From Cognatiyoonia sediminum (lineage in GTDB: Bacteria; Pseudomonadota; Alphaproteobacteria; Rhodobacterales; Rhodobacteraceae), in assembly GCF_900129845.1 (NCBI RefSeq), contig NZ_FQXB01000001.1, positions 434,001 to 498,000 of the forward strand: DNA of 64,000 nt. The letters are read 5' to 3'. The translations under genes and the position numbers were made by a program. Each line of letters begins with the position of its first letter. The stretch's first letter is position 1. The notes under the pieces were generated by a model. That model had not been told where the DNA came from. It did no database searches and saw nothing but the letters and a program-made list of their open reading frames with translations. This document shows, one piece after another, positions 53,667 to 63,293 of this stretch.

Positions 53667-53978
53667 CTACGTGCTTGTGATCTGATCTCGGGCTTCAGAG
53701 AGCAGTTCGGCCATTTTCGAACGAACGGTTTTCTGATCCGCACGACCGTTTAGATCGCCATGCACTTTGCGAAACACATCCTCGTCGCCGGGCTCTGCAA
53801 AATCGGCTTTGATCACCTCGCGGGCGTAGTCTTCGATTTCTGACCCGGATTTCCCCATCAATTGCGCCGCCCATTGGCCCAGCAAGCGGTTACGTAGGGA
53901 TTCAATTTTGAACTGGGTCTCTGCGTCATGGACAAATTTGTTCTCGAAAGCGTTTTCGCGGTCTTTCATGCCACTCAT
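53667..53978 (-). CDS. DUF1476 protein, ATPase zeta-type inhibitor family
   Basis: A 103-residue helical protein, MSGMKDRENAFENKFVHDAE, with FKIESLRNRLLGQWAAQLMG and VIKADFAEPGDEDVFRKVHG. This is the DUF1476 family, whose Paracoccus member is the zeta subunit that inhibits F1Fo-ATPase rotation through its N-terminal segment. The gene is divergent from purC. AAGGATGCTGAA precedes the ATG at 53978; a second Met is at residue 4. Confidence 0.9.
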   Translation of the reverse strand: MSGMKDRENAFENKFVHDAETQFKIESLRNRLLGQWAAQLMGKSGSEIEDYAREVIKADFAEPGDEDVFRKVHGDLNGRADQKTVRSKMAELLSEARDQITST

Positions 53979-54109
53979 TTCAGCATCCTTTCCGGTAACT
54001 ACACTCTACAATTGATATGGAAACGCTAGTGCTTGCCCACAAGGGATGGGTGTCGTATGAGGCGGCCAAGGTTGCGCCGCTGCTGGCGCTGATGGGGAAA
54101 GAGGCGGAT

Positions 54110-54874
54110 ATGGCACGTCGCAAGATGATCTACGAAGGCAAGGCAAAAATCCTTTATGAGGGGCCGGAGCCGGGGACGTTTGTTCAATACTTCAAAGATG
54201 ATGCGACGGCGTATAACGCAGAAAAGAAGGCCGTGATCGAGGGCAAGGGCGTTTTGAACAATCGCTTGTCCGAGTTCTTTATGACCGGCTTGCAAGGTAT
54301 TGGAATTCCTACGCATTTCATCAAACGCCTGAACATGCGTGAACAGTTGATCCGTCAGGTGGAAATCGTCCCGCTTGAGGTGATTGTGCGCAATATTGCT
54401 GCCGGTTCGATGGCAAAACGGATGGGCATGGAAGAGGGTACACCACTGCCGCGCCCGATTGTAGAGTTTTCCTATAAGGACGACAGCCTGGGCGATCCTT
54501 TGGTGCCAGAGGAGTACATCATAGCGTTCGGCTGGGCATCACAACAAGATTTGGACGATATCGTCAGCATGGCGCTGCGTGTGAATGACTATATGTCTGG
54601 TCTGATGCACGGTGTTGGGATCAAACTGATTGACTTCAAACTTGAATTTGGTCGCCTCTGGGATGGTGATTTTCAGCGCTTGGCATTGGCGGATGAAATT
54701 TCACCGGACAGTTGCCGTTTATGGGATGTGGAAACGGGACAGCGGTTGGACAAAGACGTGTTCCGTAAGGATCTTGGCAGCTTGTCAGACGCCTATACCG
54801 AGGTTGCACGTCGCTTGGGTGTTTTGCCCAGCAATGTGACCCATGTCCCGACTAAGCCAACGCCTATTAACTGA
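54110..54874 (+). CDS. purC: phosphoribosylaminoimidazole-succinocarboxamide synthase
   Basis: SAICAR synthetase, an ATP-dependent step of purine synthesis. The ATG at 54110 ([20 protein letters not shown]) has GAGG upstream and gives 254 residues, the usual length; a longer frame from 54017 is not conserved-looking. Motifs are [59 protein letters not shown] and [14 protein letters not shown]. It leads purC-purS-purQ. Confidence 0.96.
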   Translation: MARRKMIYEGKAKILYEGPEPGTFVQYFKDDATAYNAEKKAVIEGKGVLNNRLSEFFMTGLQGIGIPTHFIKRLNMREQLIRQVEIVPLEVIVRNIAAGSMAKRMGMEEGTPLPRPIVEFSYKDDSLGDPLVPEEYIIAFGWASQQDLDDIVSMALRVNDYMSGLMHGVGIKLIDFKLEFGRLWDGDFQRLALADEISPDSCRLWDVETGQRLDKDVFRKDLGSLSDAYTEVARRLGVLPSNVTHVPTKPTPIN

Positions 54875-54888
54875 GAGGTTTCAATACG

Positions 54889-55119
54889 ATGAAAGCCAAA
54901 GTTCATGTCATGCTAAAGAACGGCGTCCTTGATCCTCAAGGTGAGGCAGTCAAACACGCGTTGGGGTCTTTGGGCTTCGAAGGTGTTGAAGGTGTCCGTC
55001 AGGGTAAGGTGATTGAGTTGGACCTCGCGGATGGCACGTCCGAGGAAACAATCAATGAGATGTGCGAGAAACTCCTCGCCAATACTGTGATTGAAAGCTA
55101 CCGCGTGGAGCTGGTCTGA
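54889..55119 (+). CDS. purS: phosphoribosylformylglycinamidine synthase subunit PurS
   Basis: A 76-residue bridging subunit, [20 protein letters not shown], that channels ammonia from PurQ to PurL. It has the typical [20 protein letters not shown] segment and the C-terminal [12 protein letters not shown]. The purQ ATG overlaps its last stop base. Confidence 0.95.
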   Translation: MKAKVHVMLKNGVLDPQGEAVKHALGSLGFEGVEGVRQGKVIELDLADGTSEETINEMCEKLLANTVIESYRVELV

Positions 55120-55787
55120 TGAAGGCGGCGGTTCTCGTCTTTCCAGGGTCGAACTGTGATCGAGACATGGCCGTGGCGTTGAAAGCCGCTGGTGCCGATG
55201 TGGAAATGGTCTGGCACAAAGACGCGGATTTGCCGAGTGGTTTGGATTTGGTCGCCGTGCCGGGCGGGTTCTCATTTGGGGACTATCTGCGGTGCGGTGC
55301 GATTGCGGCGCAGTCTCCTATTTGCAAAGCGCTGGTAGATCATGTGAACCGTGGCGGATATGCGCTTGGGGTGTGCAATGGTTTTCAGGTTTTGACTGAA
55401 ACGCGCTTGCTGCCCGGTGTTTTGATGCGGAATGCAAAGCTCAAGTTTGTGTGTAAAACCATTGGGTTGCAGGTCGAAACGTCGAATTCTGCATTCACCG
55501 AGGCGTTTAATGCAGGTGATACAGTCGGTTTCCCTGTGGCACATCACGACGGGAATTACACTGTCGATGATGACACGCTTTCGACGTTGCAAGATCAAGA
55601 CCGCATCGCGTTCACATATACAGAGAACCCCAATGGCTCTGTCTCTGATATCGCGGGTGTTTTGTCTGAAAACCGTCGCGTGCTCGGCATGATGCCCCAT
55701 CCAGAACGGGCAGTTGATCAGGGGCATGGCGGAACCGACGGACAGGCCTTGTTCCGTGGGTTGTTGTCACAATTCGCCGACGCTTAA
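55119..55787 (+). CDS. purQ: phosphoribosylformylglycinamidine synthase subunit PurQ
   Basis: Glutaminase subunit of FGAM synthase, 222 residues. Class I amidotransferase features are [40 protein letters not shown], the nucleophile Cys in [12 protein letters not shown] and the His-Glu pair in [14 protein letters not shown]. purL is encoded 33 kb away at 19.2-21.3 kb, so the three-subunit enzyme is split between two loci. Confidence 0.96.
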   Translation: MKAAVLVFPGSNCDRDMAVALKAAGADVEMVWHKDADLPSGLDLVAVPGGFSFGDYLRCGAIAAQSPICKALVDHVNRGGYALGVCNGFQVLTETRLLPGVLMRNAKLKFVCKTIGLQVETSNSAFTEAFNAGDTVGFPVAHHDGNYTVDDDTLSTLQDQDRIAFTYTENPNGSVSDIAGVLSENRRVLGMMPHPERAVDQGHGGTDGQALFRGLLSQFADA

Positions 55788-55832
55788 ACGCCCGCCTTGT
55801 TGAAGCCATAAGCAAGGCTTAACTTAAAGGCC

Positions 55833-57587
55833 ATGAGCGAAACCTCATCCGTAAGACGCCCCTACCGCTTTGGCGGTTGGCGGCTGCGTGCCGTCGTGAT
55901 TGCGATCACAACGATTGCGGTGCTTGTGATCTACGCGTCGAACCAGCTGTTGACCCAACGATTTACGGAAAGCACGCGTAATCGGTCTGAAGTGCGTTTG
56001 ACTTTCTACGTCGCGAGTTTGATGGCGGAGCTTCAGCGGAATTCTATCGTACCGCAGCTTTTGTCGCGCGATCCGGAACTGATCGAGGCTTTGGAAAGTG
56101 GCGATTACTCCCTTTCGACTGCGCGGTTGCTGTCATTCGTAGATGAAATCGGCGCGGCGTCTTTGATGTTGCTGGATGTTGATGGTCGGACGGTGGCGGC
56201 CACCGACCGCAACAGGTTGGGCGAAAATCACAAAAAAGAACCGTATTTCATCAATACGATCCGAACCAATCAGTCGACGTTCACGACGTCTCCGCTTGAG
56301 GGCGGCGGCTTTGGGTTCACTTATGCACGAAAAATCGCATCGGCGGGCGACACTCTTGGTGTGATTGCGGTTCAAGTCGATATTCCCAAGCTCGAACGGA
56401 ATTGGGCAGGGGTTTCTGACGCGGTGTTCGTTGAAGACAGCGAAGGCACCATAATCATGTCGACCGAACCCACGTGGCGCGGGTTGAATGAAGAAGAGGC
56501 GATTGCGCTTCGGCCAGTGCCAACAGCTATTGAGAGGGCTTGGCGCGCGACCCAAGGGTGGGGCGGGTTGCCTGTTGATGCCTATCTGGCGGGCGAGGCC
56601 GTATTGCGCCGCGATGTGCGAGTACCGTTCCAGGGCTGGCGTATGGTCAGTTACACCGCCTATTCATCGGTGAGGGACCGGGTAAACACGATTCTCGCGC
56701 TCGAGATTATGGGTTTTGCGGTCCTCTTAGCTTTCGTGTTCTGGATATCGTCGCGCAGCTCAGCCTCTCGCGTGGCGTTATTCCAGCGAGAGTCAGCAGA
56801 ATTGCGCCAATTGAACCAACGGCTCCAGCGGGAAATTGCCGAACGAAAAAGGGCGGAAAAGAACCTCGAAGTGGCCGAGCAAACCATTGCTCAATCCTCC
56901 AAATTGGCCGCTTTGGGGGAAATGTCTGCGGCGGTGAGTCATGAGTTGAACCAACCGTTGGCGGCGATGAAAACCTACCTTGCAGGCGCGCGGCTTTTGC
57001 TCACGCGCAAGCGCTCAGATGAGGCGTTGTCGTCCTTCCAAAGGATCGATGATTTGATCGAACGAATGGGGGCGATTACGCGACAGCTGAAGTCGTACGC
57101 GAGGAAAGGGTCAGAGGCGTTTGAGCCTGTAGATACAAGGGATGCGGTGTCTACAGCCCTTTCTATGATGGAGCCGCAATTGAAGTCGCGTCATGTACAA
57201 ATCACGCGGACTTTGCCCGATCAACCGGCAATGATTTTGGGTGATCGCTTGAGGCTAGAGCAGGTGATTATCAACCTGTTGCGTAACGCCTTGGACGCGA
57301 CAAGTGCAGTCGATGATCCAGAGGTCGAAGTGCTGGTCGCGGTTGGGGATACGGTGACGCTGACAGTCCGTGACAATGGCGCGGGGATCGAGAACCTCGA
57401 TGAGCTTTTTGAGCCGTTTTACACCACAAAAGAGCCCGGAGACGGCGTTGGCCTTGGGCTTGCCATTTCCTCGGGGATTGTGAACGACTTAGGTGGAAGA
57501 CTTACGGCGCGCAACGGGACCAAGGGCGGTGCTGTTTTCGAAGTGAAATTACCAGTGCTGACCAGCGAAATCGCGGTAGCGGAATAG
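55833..57587 (+). CDS. dctB: C4-dicarboxylate sensor histidine kinase DctB
   Basis: Membrane sensor kinase of 584 residues. Transmembrane helices lie at about 17-38 and 286-308, with a periplasmic double-PAS sensor between (SFVDEIGAASLMLLDVDGRT, VAATDRNRLGENHKKEPYFI). A coiled-coil linker (QLNQRLQREIAERKRAEKNL) leads to the HisKA box GEMSAAVSHELNQPLAAMKT with the phospho-His. The ATPase N box is VIINLLRNALDATSAVDD, followed by DNGAGIENLDELFEPFYTTK and DGVGLGLAISSGIVND. It lies 9 bases before dctD. The dct transporter genes are not in the window. Confidence 0.9.
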   Translation: MSETSSVRRPYRFGGWRLRAVVIAITTIAVLVIYASNQLLTQRFTESTRNRSEVRLTFYVASLMAELQRNSIVPQLLSRDPELIEALESGDYSLSTARLLSFVDEIGAASLMLLDVDGRTVAATDRNRLGENHKKEPYFINTIRTNQSTFTTSPLEGGGFGFTYARKIASAGDTLGVIAVQVDIPKLERNWAGVSDAVFVEDSEGTIIMSTEPTWRGLNEEEAIALRPVPTAIERAWRATQGWGGLPVDAYLAGEAVLRRDVRVPFQGWRMVSYTAYSSVRDRVNTILALEIMGFAVLLAFVFWISSRSSASRVALFQRESAELRQLNQRLQREIAERKRAEKNLEVAEQTIAQSSKLAALGEMSAAVSHELNQPLAAMKTYLAGARLLLTRKRSDEALSSFQRIDDLIERMGAITRQLKSYARKGSEAFEPVDTRDAVSTALSMMEPQLKSRHVQITRTLPDQPAMILGDRLRLEQVIINLLRNALDATSAVDDPEVEVLVAVGDTVTLTVRDNGAGIENLDELFEPFYTTKEPGDGVGLGLAISSGIVNDLGGRLTARNGTKGGAVFEVKLPVLTSEIAVAE

Positions 57588-57596
57588 GAGCCGGAC

Positions 57597-58934
57597 ATGG
57601 GCAAGGCTATGAAGATCGCAATTGTGGATGATGAACGGGACATGCGCCAATCCATCAGCCAGTGGCTGTCCTTATCTGGGTTCGAGACAGAAACATTCGC
57701 ATCGGCCGAAGATGCGCTGCGCGGGGTTGGCAGCGACTTTCCAGGGATCGTCGTGAGCGACATCAAGATGCCCGGAATGGACGGGATGCAGTTTCTGAAA
57801 AAGCTCAAGGGCGTCGATAGCCAGCTACCGGTGATCATGATCACGGGCCACGGCGATGTGCCCATGGCTGTGGAGGCGATGCGTGTCGGAGCGTTTGATT
57901 TTCTTGAGAAGCCGTTCAATCCCGACCGCATGACAGAGCTTGCGAAAAAGGCGACAAACGCGCGTCGCTTGACGCTCGACAACCGAGCGCTTCGCAAGGA
58001 ATTGTCCGATGGCGCGTCCCTAATTAAGAAGTTGATCGGCCAATCACCTCCGATGGAGCGGTTGAAGGAAGACATTCTCGATCTCGGCCAAGCGGATGGC
58101 CATGTGTTGATCGAAGGGGAGACGGGAACGGGCAAAACTCTTGTTGCCCACGCACTTCACGCAGTAGGTGCGCGTGCTTCCAAGCAATTTACCCTCATCA
58201 GCTGTTCTGCTTTTGATGAAGACAGCTTGGCGCGCAGGCTTTTTGGCCCAGCGGAAGAGGGGGAGCCGATCCCTGCTATCGAAGAAGCGCGTGGTGGAAC
58301 TTTGGTTTTGGAAGACATCGAGGCGCTCAGTGACAAGCTGCAAGCGCGTTTGTTGACGGCGATCAATGACCAAGGCGTGCCTGCCGAGACGCGGATCGTC
58401 GCGATTTGTAATCTGCAGGAACAGGATAAGACCTGTGAAGACGTGTTGCGACCTGACCTGTTTTATCGGCTTGCTGCGCTCAAGATCACGGTGCCACCGC
58501 TCCGGCAGCGTGGGGAAGATATACTGACGCTATTCACTCGTCTCAGTGAACAGTTTGCTGACGAGTATGGATGTGACGCGCCTGAGGTCTCGGCTCAGGA
58601 GGCTGCTCAGCTTCTGCAAGCGCCGTGGCCGGGCAATGTGCGTCAGTTGATCAATGTCGCCGAGCGGGCTGTTCTGCAAAACCGCCGGGGGACTGGCTCC
58701 ATTGCGTCGCTGTTGATGGCCGATACTGAAGAGGCGAAGCCAGCAATCACGACTGAAGGCAAGCCGTTGAAGGAGTTTGTCGAGGCATTTGAGCGGATGT
58801 TGATCGATAACACGATGCGTCGTCACAAGGGCTCGATTGTATCGGTGATGGAAGAGCTGTGCCTGCCGCGCCGTACCTTGAATGAGAAGATGGCGAAGTA
58901 TGGGTTGCAGCGGTCGGATTATTTGGACGGGTGA
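57597..58934 (+). CDS. dctD: DctD-like response regulator with AAA+ domain lacking GAFTGA
   Basis: A 445-residue regulator. The receiver domain (1-120) has the phospho-Asp55 in VVSDIKMPGMDG and Lys105 in LEKPFNPD. The AAA+ domain has Walker A GETGTGKT (174-181). After LFGPAEEG (215-222) the sequence goes straight to EEARGGTLVLEDIEALSD, so the GAFTGA loop that contacts sigma-54 is absent and Walker B reads LVLED rather than LFLDE. VPPLRQRGEDI and PWPGNVRQLINVAERAVL remain. The C-terminus is a Fis-type helix-turn-helix (KGSIVSVMEELCLPRRTLNE). It probably regulates with the main sigma factor or by another mechanism. Confidence 0.9.
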   Translation: MGKAMKIAIVDDERDMRQSISQWLSLSGFETETFASAEDALRGVGSDFPGIVVSDIKMPGMDGMQFLKKLKGVDSQLPVIMITGHGDVPMAVEAMRVGAFDFLEKPFNPDRMTELAKKATNARRLTLDNRALRKELSDGASLIKKLIGQSPPMERLKEDILDLGQADGHVLIEGETGTGKTLVAHALHAVGARASKQFTLISCSAFDEDSLARRLFGPAEEGEPIPAIEEARGGTLVLEDIEALSDKLQARLLTAINDQGVPAETRIVAICNLQEQDKTCEDVLRPDLFYRLAALKITVPPLRQRGEDILTLFTRLSEQFADEYGCDAPEVSAQEAAQLLQAPWPGNVRQLINVAERAVLQNRRGTGSIASLLMADTEEAKPAITTEGKPLKEFVEAFERMLIDNTMRRHKGSIVSVMEELCLPRRTLNEKMAKYGLQRSDYLDG

Positions 58935-59369
58935 TGCCTAAAAATTCGGGCCTCCTGGTCTCGAACCTGGCTTTCTTCGACTTAGCGATTGTAAAATCCC
59001 CACAACCTCCCTTATGTATAAACCACGAGCATGTCGCGAGATGGATTGCGGTGGGCTCGGAGAGATTCTCTGATTTGGACACGAGGCGTAGACTTCGGAG
59101 GGCCAAAACAGCTGATTTGACCCCGATGCGGGTCAGTGGAACGCCCAAGGCCTTGCATGTTTGTTCGCAGGGACCGGGCCATGAATGGGTTCTTTGACGT
59201 TCAAAGAGCCGGAGAAGAAACGCGATGCAAAGCGCGCGCAATATTGGCCGAGTAGCAGCGCCCCCACGGGGCCGCACCGCCGCACGCGCGTCTATCGCCT
59301 TAATCAGACACCATCACCTCTCAAACGCTCCACCGGGGCGCAGGCGATCGTGTCGTGTGAACGGATACT
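58935..59369. other. 435-base gap: RNase E leader region
   Basis: No supported gene. The right half is probably the 5' leader of rne, since RNase E controls its own mRNA through this region in other bacteria. A GC-rich hairpin GCCCCCACGGGGC lies at about 59260-59275. A promoter-like TTGACC lies near 59116. There is no clear terminator after dctD. Short frames here have no family likeness. Confidence 0.45.
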
Positions 59370-62108
59370 ATGCCAAAGAAAATGTTAATCGATGCGACGC
59401 ATGCGGAGGAAACCCGCGTCGTCGTTGTAGACGGGAACAAAGTCGAGGAGTTTGATTTCGAGAGCCAGTTCAAGCGTCAGCTTGCTGGGAACATCTATCT
59501 AGCCAAAGTCACGCGGGTTGAGCCTTCGTTGCAAGCGGCGTTTGTGGATTATGGCGGGAACCGGCATGGGTTCTTGGCGTTCTCTGAAATCCATCCGGAC
59601 TATTACCAAATTCCAGTGGCCGATCGGGAAGCGTTGATCGCTGAAGAAAAAGCCTATGCCGAAAGCCTGCGGGCAGCGGAAGAAGAGGAAGAGGCGAAAC
59701 CCAAGCCTAAACGACGCCGTCGTCGGTCTAAGACCGCTGCTGCGGAAGCTGCAAATGAGGATGCGGTCGCTACGGCGGAAGTTGAAGAGCAGACGGCAGA
59801 CGCTTCTGAGGAAACAGAGGCGTCGGAGAGTAACAACGACGCTAAAGCCGCTGACGACACTCCGGTTGAAGACGCAGAAGCTGCAGATGCTCCAGAGGTC
59901 GAAGCTGTAGAGCCGGAAGAGGAAACTTCTGGCGATATCGCCGGGATGGAAACCATCGATCTCGGTGATGAGAGCGACTCGGAACCCATCGTAGACGCGT
60001 CTGACGATGAGGAAGATTCGCCAAAGGCAGATGCGACCTCTAAAGACGATCGGATTGAGAGCGTAAAAGAGGACGACACGGATGAAGTGCGTCCGGTGCG
60101 TAAGCCACGCCCCAAGCGCTACAAAATCCAAGAAGTGATCAACGTTCGTCAGATCTTGTTGGTTCAGGTCGTTAAAGAAGAGCGTGGAAATAAAGGTGCG
60201 GCCCTTACGACTTACCTGAGCTTGGCCGGACGCTACTGCGTCTTGATGCCGAACACTGCGCGTGGTGGTGGCATTAGCCGCAAGATCACCAATGCGGCGG
60301 ATCGCAAAAAGCTGAAAGAAATCGCGAATAGTATGGATGTGCCAGAGGGCGCAGGGCTGATTATTCGCACCGCTGGATCTCAGCGGACGAAGACAGAGAT
60401 CAAGCGCGACTACGAGTATCTGCAACGCATGTGGGAGCAGATCAGAGAGCTTACCTTAAAGTCGATTGCACCCGCTGCGATCTACGAAGAGGGCGATCTG
60501 ATCAAACGGTCGATCCGCGATCTTTACAGCAAAGAGATTGAGGAAGTGATCGTTGCTGGTGATGAAGGCTATCGCACGGCGAAAGACTTCATGAAGATGA
60601 TCATGCCGTCCCACGCTAAGAACGTGAAGCACTATACTGAGCAACTGCCGCTTTATGCGCGTTATCAGGTGGAAGGGTTCTTGAACGGTATGTTCAACCC
60701 GACGGTGCAGTTGCCTTCAGGTGGCTACATCGTGATCGGCATTACCGAAGCCTTGGTCGCGATTGATGTGAACTCCGGTCGGGCGACGAAAGAAGGCTCG
60801 ATCGAGCAAACGGCTCTGAAGACCAACCTTGAAGCTGCGGATGAGGTTGCGCGTCAGCTTCGTTTGCGTGACTTGGCTGGCTTGATCGTGATTGACTTCA
60901 TCGACATGGATGAACGGCGTAACAACAACGCGGTTGAGAAGCGGTTTAAGGACCGGCTGAAAACGGATCGCGCGCGTATTCAGGTCGGACGGATTTCCGG
61001 CTTTGGTCTGATGGAAATGAGCCGTCAGCGTTTGCGTCCGGGGATGTTGGAAGCGACGACGCAGATGTGCCCGCATTGTCATGGGACTGGCCTTTTGCGG
61101 TCAGATGACAACGTTGCATTGTCGATCCTGCGGTCCTTGGAAGAAGAGGGCGTTCGTGGGCGCAGTAAGGAAGTTCTGGTCAAAGCGCCGATCTCAATTG
61201 CCAACTTCCTAATGAACGGAAAGCGCGAGCATATCGCCGATATTGAAGCGCGTTATGGCATGTCGGTGCGGATCGAATGTGACCCGACGTTGGTGTCGCC
61301 TGATTATAACATCGAGAAGTTCAAGACCGCGACGCGGGTGGTGCCAGAGGCGACGGTCGTTGTTTCGGCTGAGTCGTTGATGGAAGAGGGTATCGATTTG
61401 GATGCCGCTGTTGCGGACGAAGAAGAGGCGCCGACCGAAGAAAATAAACCAAAGCGGAAGCGTCGTCGGCGTCGCCGGCGCCGCGGTGGTGGCGCGAATG
61501 CCGAGAACCAACAAAATGCTGAAGGTCAGAACGCTGATACTGCAGAAGGCGGCGAAGGCGATGCTGATGGTTCCGAGGCTGTAGAAGCGGCGGAGGCACC
61601 TGCCGACGCTAACGCGGCGGAAGTGACCGAAGAGAAGCCGAAGCGCAGTCGAAGCCGAAAGAAGCCTGCTCCAAAGGCTGAGGAGACATCTTCCGAAGCA
61701 ACTGATGCAGAAGTTTCGATAGAGTCAGACACAGCGGAAGAGAAGCCGAAGGCGCGCAGATCACGCAAAAAACCTTTGAAGGCGGAAGCTGAGGCTGGTG
61801 AGGCGGCAGCGGAGGCAACGCCTCAAGATGAGGCTCCTCAGGAAGAAACAAAGCCGAAACGGACACGCTCGCGCAAGAAGACGGAGCCTGAGGCTGTCGA
61901 GGCCGAAGTTGAGGCAACGACCGAAGAGAAGCCGAAGCGTAAGCGGACCACTCGGAAGAAGGCAGAACCGAAAGCTGAAGCCCCAGTGTTAGAAACGGCT
62001 GCAGCTGAACCTGTTGTTGAAACGGCAGAGCCGGCACCTGCAGTTGAGGACGCACCTGCCGCCGAAGCTAAGCCTAAGCGAAAAGGCTGGTGGTCGTTGA
62101 ACCGATAA
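59370..62108 (+). CDS. rne: ribonuclease E
   Basis: Main endoribonuclease of mRNA decay and scaffold of the degradosome. The 912-residue protein starts MPKKMLIDATHAEETRVVVV. The S1 domain is split: EPSLQAAFVDYGGNRHGFLA (51-70) is separated by an insert of about 160 residues (about 90-250), first basic (KPKRRRRRSK) then strongly acidic, from VINVRQILLVQVVKEERGNK. The DNase-I-like catalytic Asp466 (AIDVNSG) and Asp509 (VIDFIDM) are present, and the Zn-link CPHCHGTG is at 567-574. The tail from about 660 is Ala/Glu with Arg/Lys blocks and ends KRKGWWSLNR, a GWW motif that binds PNPase in Caulobacter. Confidence 0.96.
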   Translation: MPKKMLIDATHAEETRVVVVDGNKVEEFDFESQFKRQLAGNIYLAKVTRVEPSLQAAFVDYGGNRHGFLAFSEIHPDYYQIPVADREALIAEEKAYAESLRAAEEEEEAKPKPKRRRRRSKTAAAEAANEDAVATAEVEEQTADASEETEASESNNDAKAADDTPVEDAEAADAPEVEAVEPEEETSGDIAGMETIDLGDESDSEPIVDASDDEEDSPKADATSKDDRIESVKEDDTDEVRPVRKPRPKRYKIQEVINVRQILLVQVVKEERGNKGAALTTYLSLAGRYCVLMPNTARGGGISRKITNAADRKKLKEIANSMDVPEGAGLIIRTAGSQRTKTEIKRDYEYLQRMWEQIRELTLKSIAPAAIYEEGDLIKRSIRDLYSKEIEEVIVAGDEGYRTAKDFMKMIMPSHAKNVKHYTEQLPLYARYQVEGFLNGMFNPTVQLPSGGYIVIGITEALVAIDVNSGRATKEGSIEQTALKTNLEAADEVARQLRLRDLAGLIVIDFIDMDERRNNNAVEKRFKDRLKTDRARIQVGRISGFGLMEMSRQRLRPGMLEATTQMCPHCHGTGLLRSDDNVALSILRSLEEEGVRGRSKEVLVKAPISIANFLMNGKREHIADIEARYGMSVRIECDPTLVSPDYNIEKFKTATRVVPEATVVVSAESLMEEGIDLDAAVADEEEAPTEENKPKRKRRRRRRRRGGGANAENQQNAEGQNADTAEGGEGDADGSEAVEAAEAPADANAAEVTEEKPKRSRSRKKPAPKAEETSSEATDAEVSIESDTAEEKPKARRSRKKPLKAEAEAGEAAAEATPQDEAPQEETKPKRTRSRKKTEPEAVEAEVEATTEEKPKRKRTTRKKAEPKAEAPVLETAAAEPVVETAEPAPAVEDAPAAEAKPKRKGWWSLNR

Positions 62109-62115
62109 ACTCAGA

Positions 62116-62141
62116 AACGCCGCCCTTTGGGCGGCGTTTTT
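62116..62141 (+). terminator. rho-independent terminator of rne
   Basis: AACGCCGCCC (62116-62125) pairs with GGGCGGCGTT (62129-62138) around TTT, followed by a T run. It begins 8 bases after the rne stop. Confidence 0.95.
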
Positions 62142-62255
62142 GGTGATGCGGAAAACCCACAACCTAAATCGGGAGACGCCTGTTGGCTTTGCCAATTCTG
62201 AAAATTCGCGTGATAGTTGCGACGCTGGTTTTGATATTTTGGAGAGTTTGATTTG

Positions 62256-62546
62256 ATGCCCGCTGTTCCATCGACAAAAATTCTAGGTCTCGTCTTTCTG
62301 GGGCTTGCAGGATGCGCTGTTCAAAATACGGATGGTACCGTTTCTGTCCCTAGTGGCGACGTACCCGCCGAAGTTTTGGAAGCAGCGGCACCAAATCAAG
62401 ATCTGAGCTTTGTCGAACTACGCGAAAGCGACAACTGCTACTGGTATCGATATCGCGGGCCAGTTGAGACAACGATGCTGCCGCTCAGAACGCGCTCCGG
62501 CCGTCCGATTTGTGCTCAGGTTGCAGAAGCAGCGCCTGCAACCTAA
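62256..62546 (+). CDS. small lipoprotein
   Basis: A 96-residue protein starting MPAVPSTKILGLVFLGLAGC, a lipoprotein signal with the lipobox LAGC and acylated Cys at about 20. The mature part is short: VPAEVLEAAAPNQDLSFVEL, then DNCYWYRYRGPVETTMLPLR and RSGRPICAQVAE with two Cys that may form a disulfide. GGAG lies before the ATG at 62256. Function unknown; it converges with the L,D-transpeptidase gene. Confidence 0.8.
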   Translation: MPAVPSTKILGLVFLGLAGCAVQNTDGTVSVPSGDVPAEVLEAAAPNQDLSFVELRESDNCYWYRYRGPVETTMLPLRTRSGRPICAQVAEAAPAT

Positions 62547-62552
62547 TCCGGT

Positions 62553-63293
62553 TTACGTCTCCGCAGGATACAGATGCGCCGTCGATCCCGTTTGCACATT
62601 GTCATAAAGATCGATGATGTGGCGCATCACCATGCGCACACAGCCGGAACTTGCGCGACCGCCGATAGAGCGGGGGCTAGGGGTTCCGTGGATGCGCAGG
62701 TAGGTGTCGCGGTTGCCAACATAGAGGTACAACGCACGTGATCCAAGAGGGTTGCTTGGCCCGCCGTCCATCCCGTCTTTGAAACGTTCGAATTGTTCTG
62801 GCTCACGCTCGATCATCGCGTCGGTTGGGCGCCAAGTTGGCCATTTCGACTTGCGACGGATCGTGTAGACGCCTGGTTCATAGAGGCTGCCGCGCGCAAT
62901 CGCGACGCCGTAACGCATCGCGGTTCCGTCTGGCTGAATATGGTAGAGGTAGCGCGCAACTGCATCGACGTGAATGTCGCCAGGTTTGAGGCCGCTATTC
63001 GCTTGCACGCGAACGGGTAAGAACCTTGGGTGCAGACCCCACGGGTTCGAAGTTGCGGGGTCATAGTTGGCTGGTGTCACGCGCGCATCCCAACCATCCC
63101 AATTTGCTGGATTGGAACGAGGCGGGCGCGGAGCAGGGTCCGCTGGCGGCGCAGCAGCGGCCAAAGCCGCTTCTGCTGCGCGTTGTTCTGCAATCTCTTC
63201 GAGGGCTTCCTGCCCTAAGAGGGGTGTTGCGATGGGGCCGGAAAAGAGGGCTGCAGCCCCTCCCATAAATTTGCGTCGTGATGTGGCTGACAT
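62553..63293 (-). CDS. L,D-transpeptidase (YkuD family)
   Basis: Periplasmic enzyme that makes 3-3 peptidoglycan cross-links or links lipoproteins to the wall. The 246-residue protein begins with a twin-arginine signal (SRRKFMGGAAALFSGP, Arg6-Arg7). The catalytic domain covers about 100-240. It has IQPDGTAMRYGVAIARG, then HGTPSPRSIGGRAS and the catalytic Cys218 in SSGCVRMVMRH. Tat export rather than Sec for this family is notable but often seen in alphaproteobacteria. Confidence 0.93.
   Translation of the reverse strand: MSATSRRKFMGGAAALFSGPIATPLLGQEALEEIAEQRAAEAALAAAAPPADPAPRPPRSNPANWDGWDARVTPANYDPATSNPWGLHPRFLPVRVQANSGLKPGDIHVDAVARYLYHIQPDGTAMRYGVAIARGSLYEPGVYTIRRKSKWPTWRPTDAMIEREPEQFERFKDGMDGGPSNPLGSRALYLYVGNRDTYLRIHGTPSPRSIGGRASSGCVRMVMRHIIDLYDNVQTGSTAHLYPAET

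Noticed and set aside
53578-53679. Possible 33-codon gene on the plus strand after GAGGAGGGAG
   Set aside because: Strong ribosome-site-like sequence, but it lies in the divergent promoter of bmt, ends inside the DUF1476 gene and shows no family likeness.
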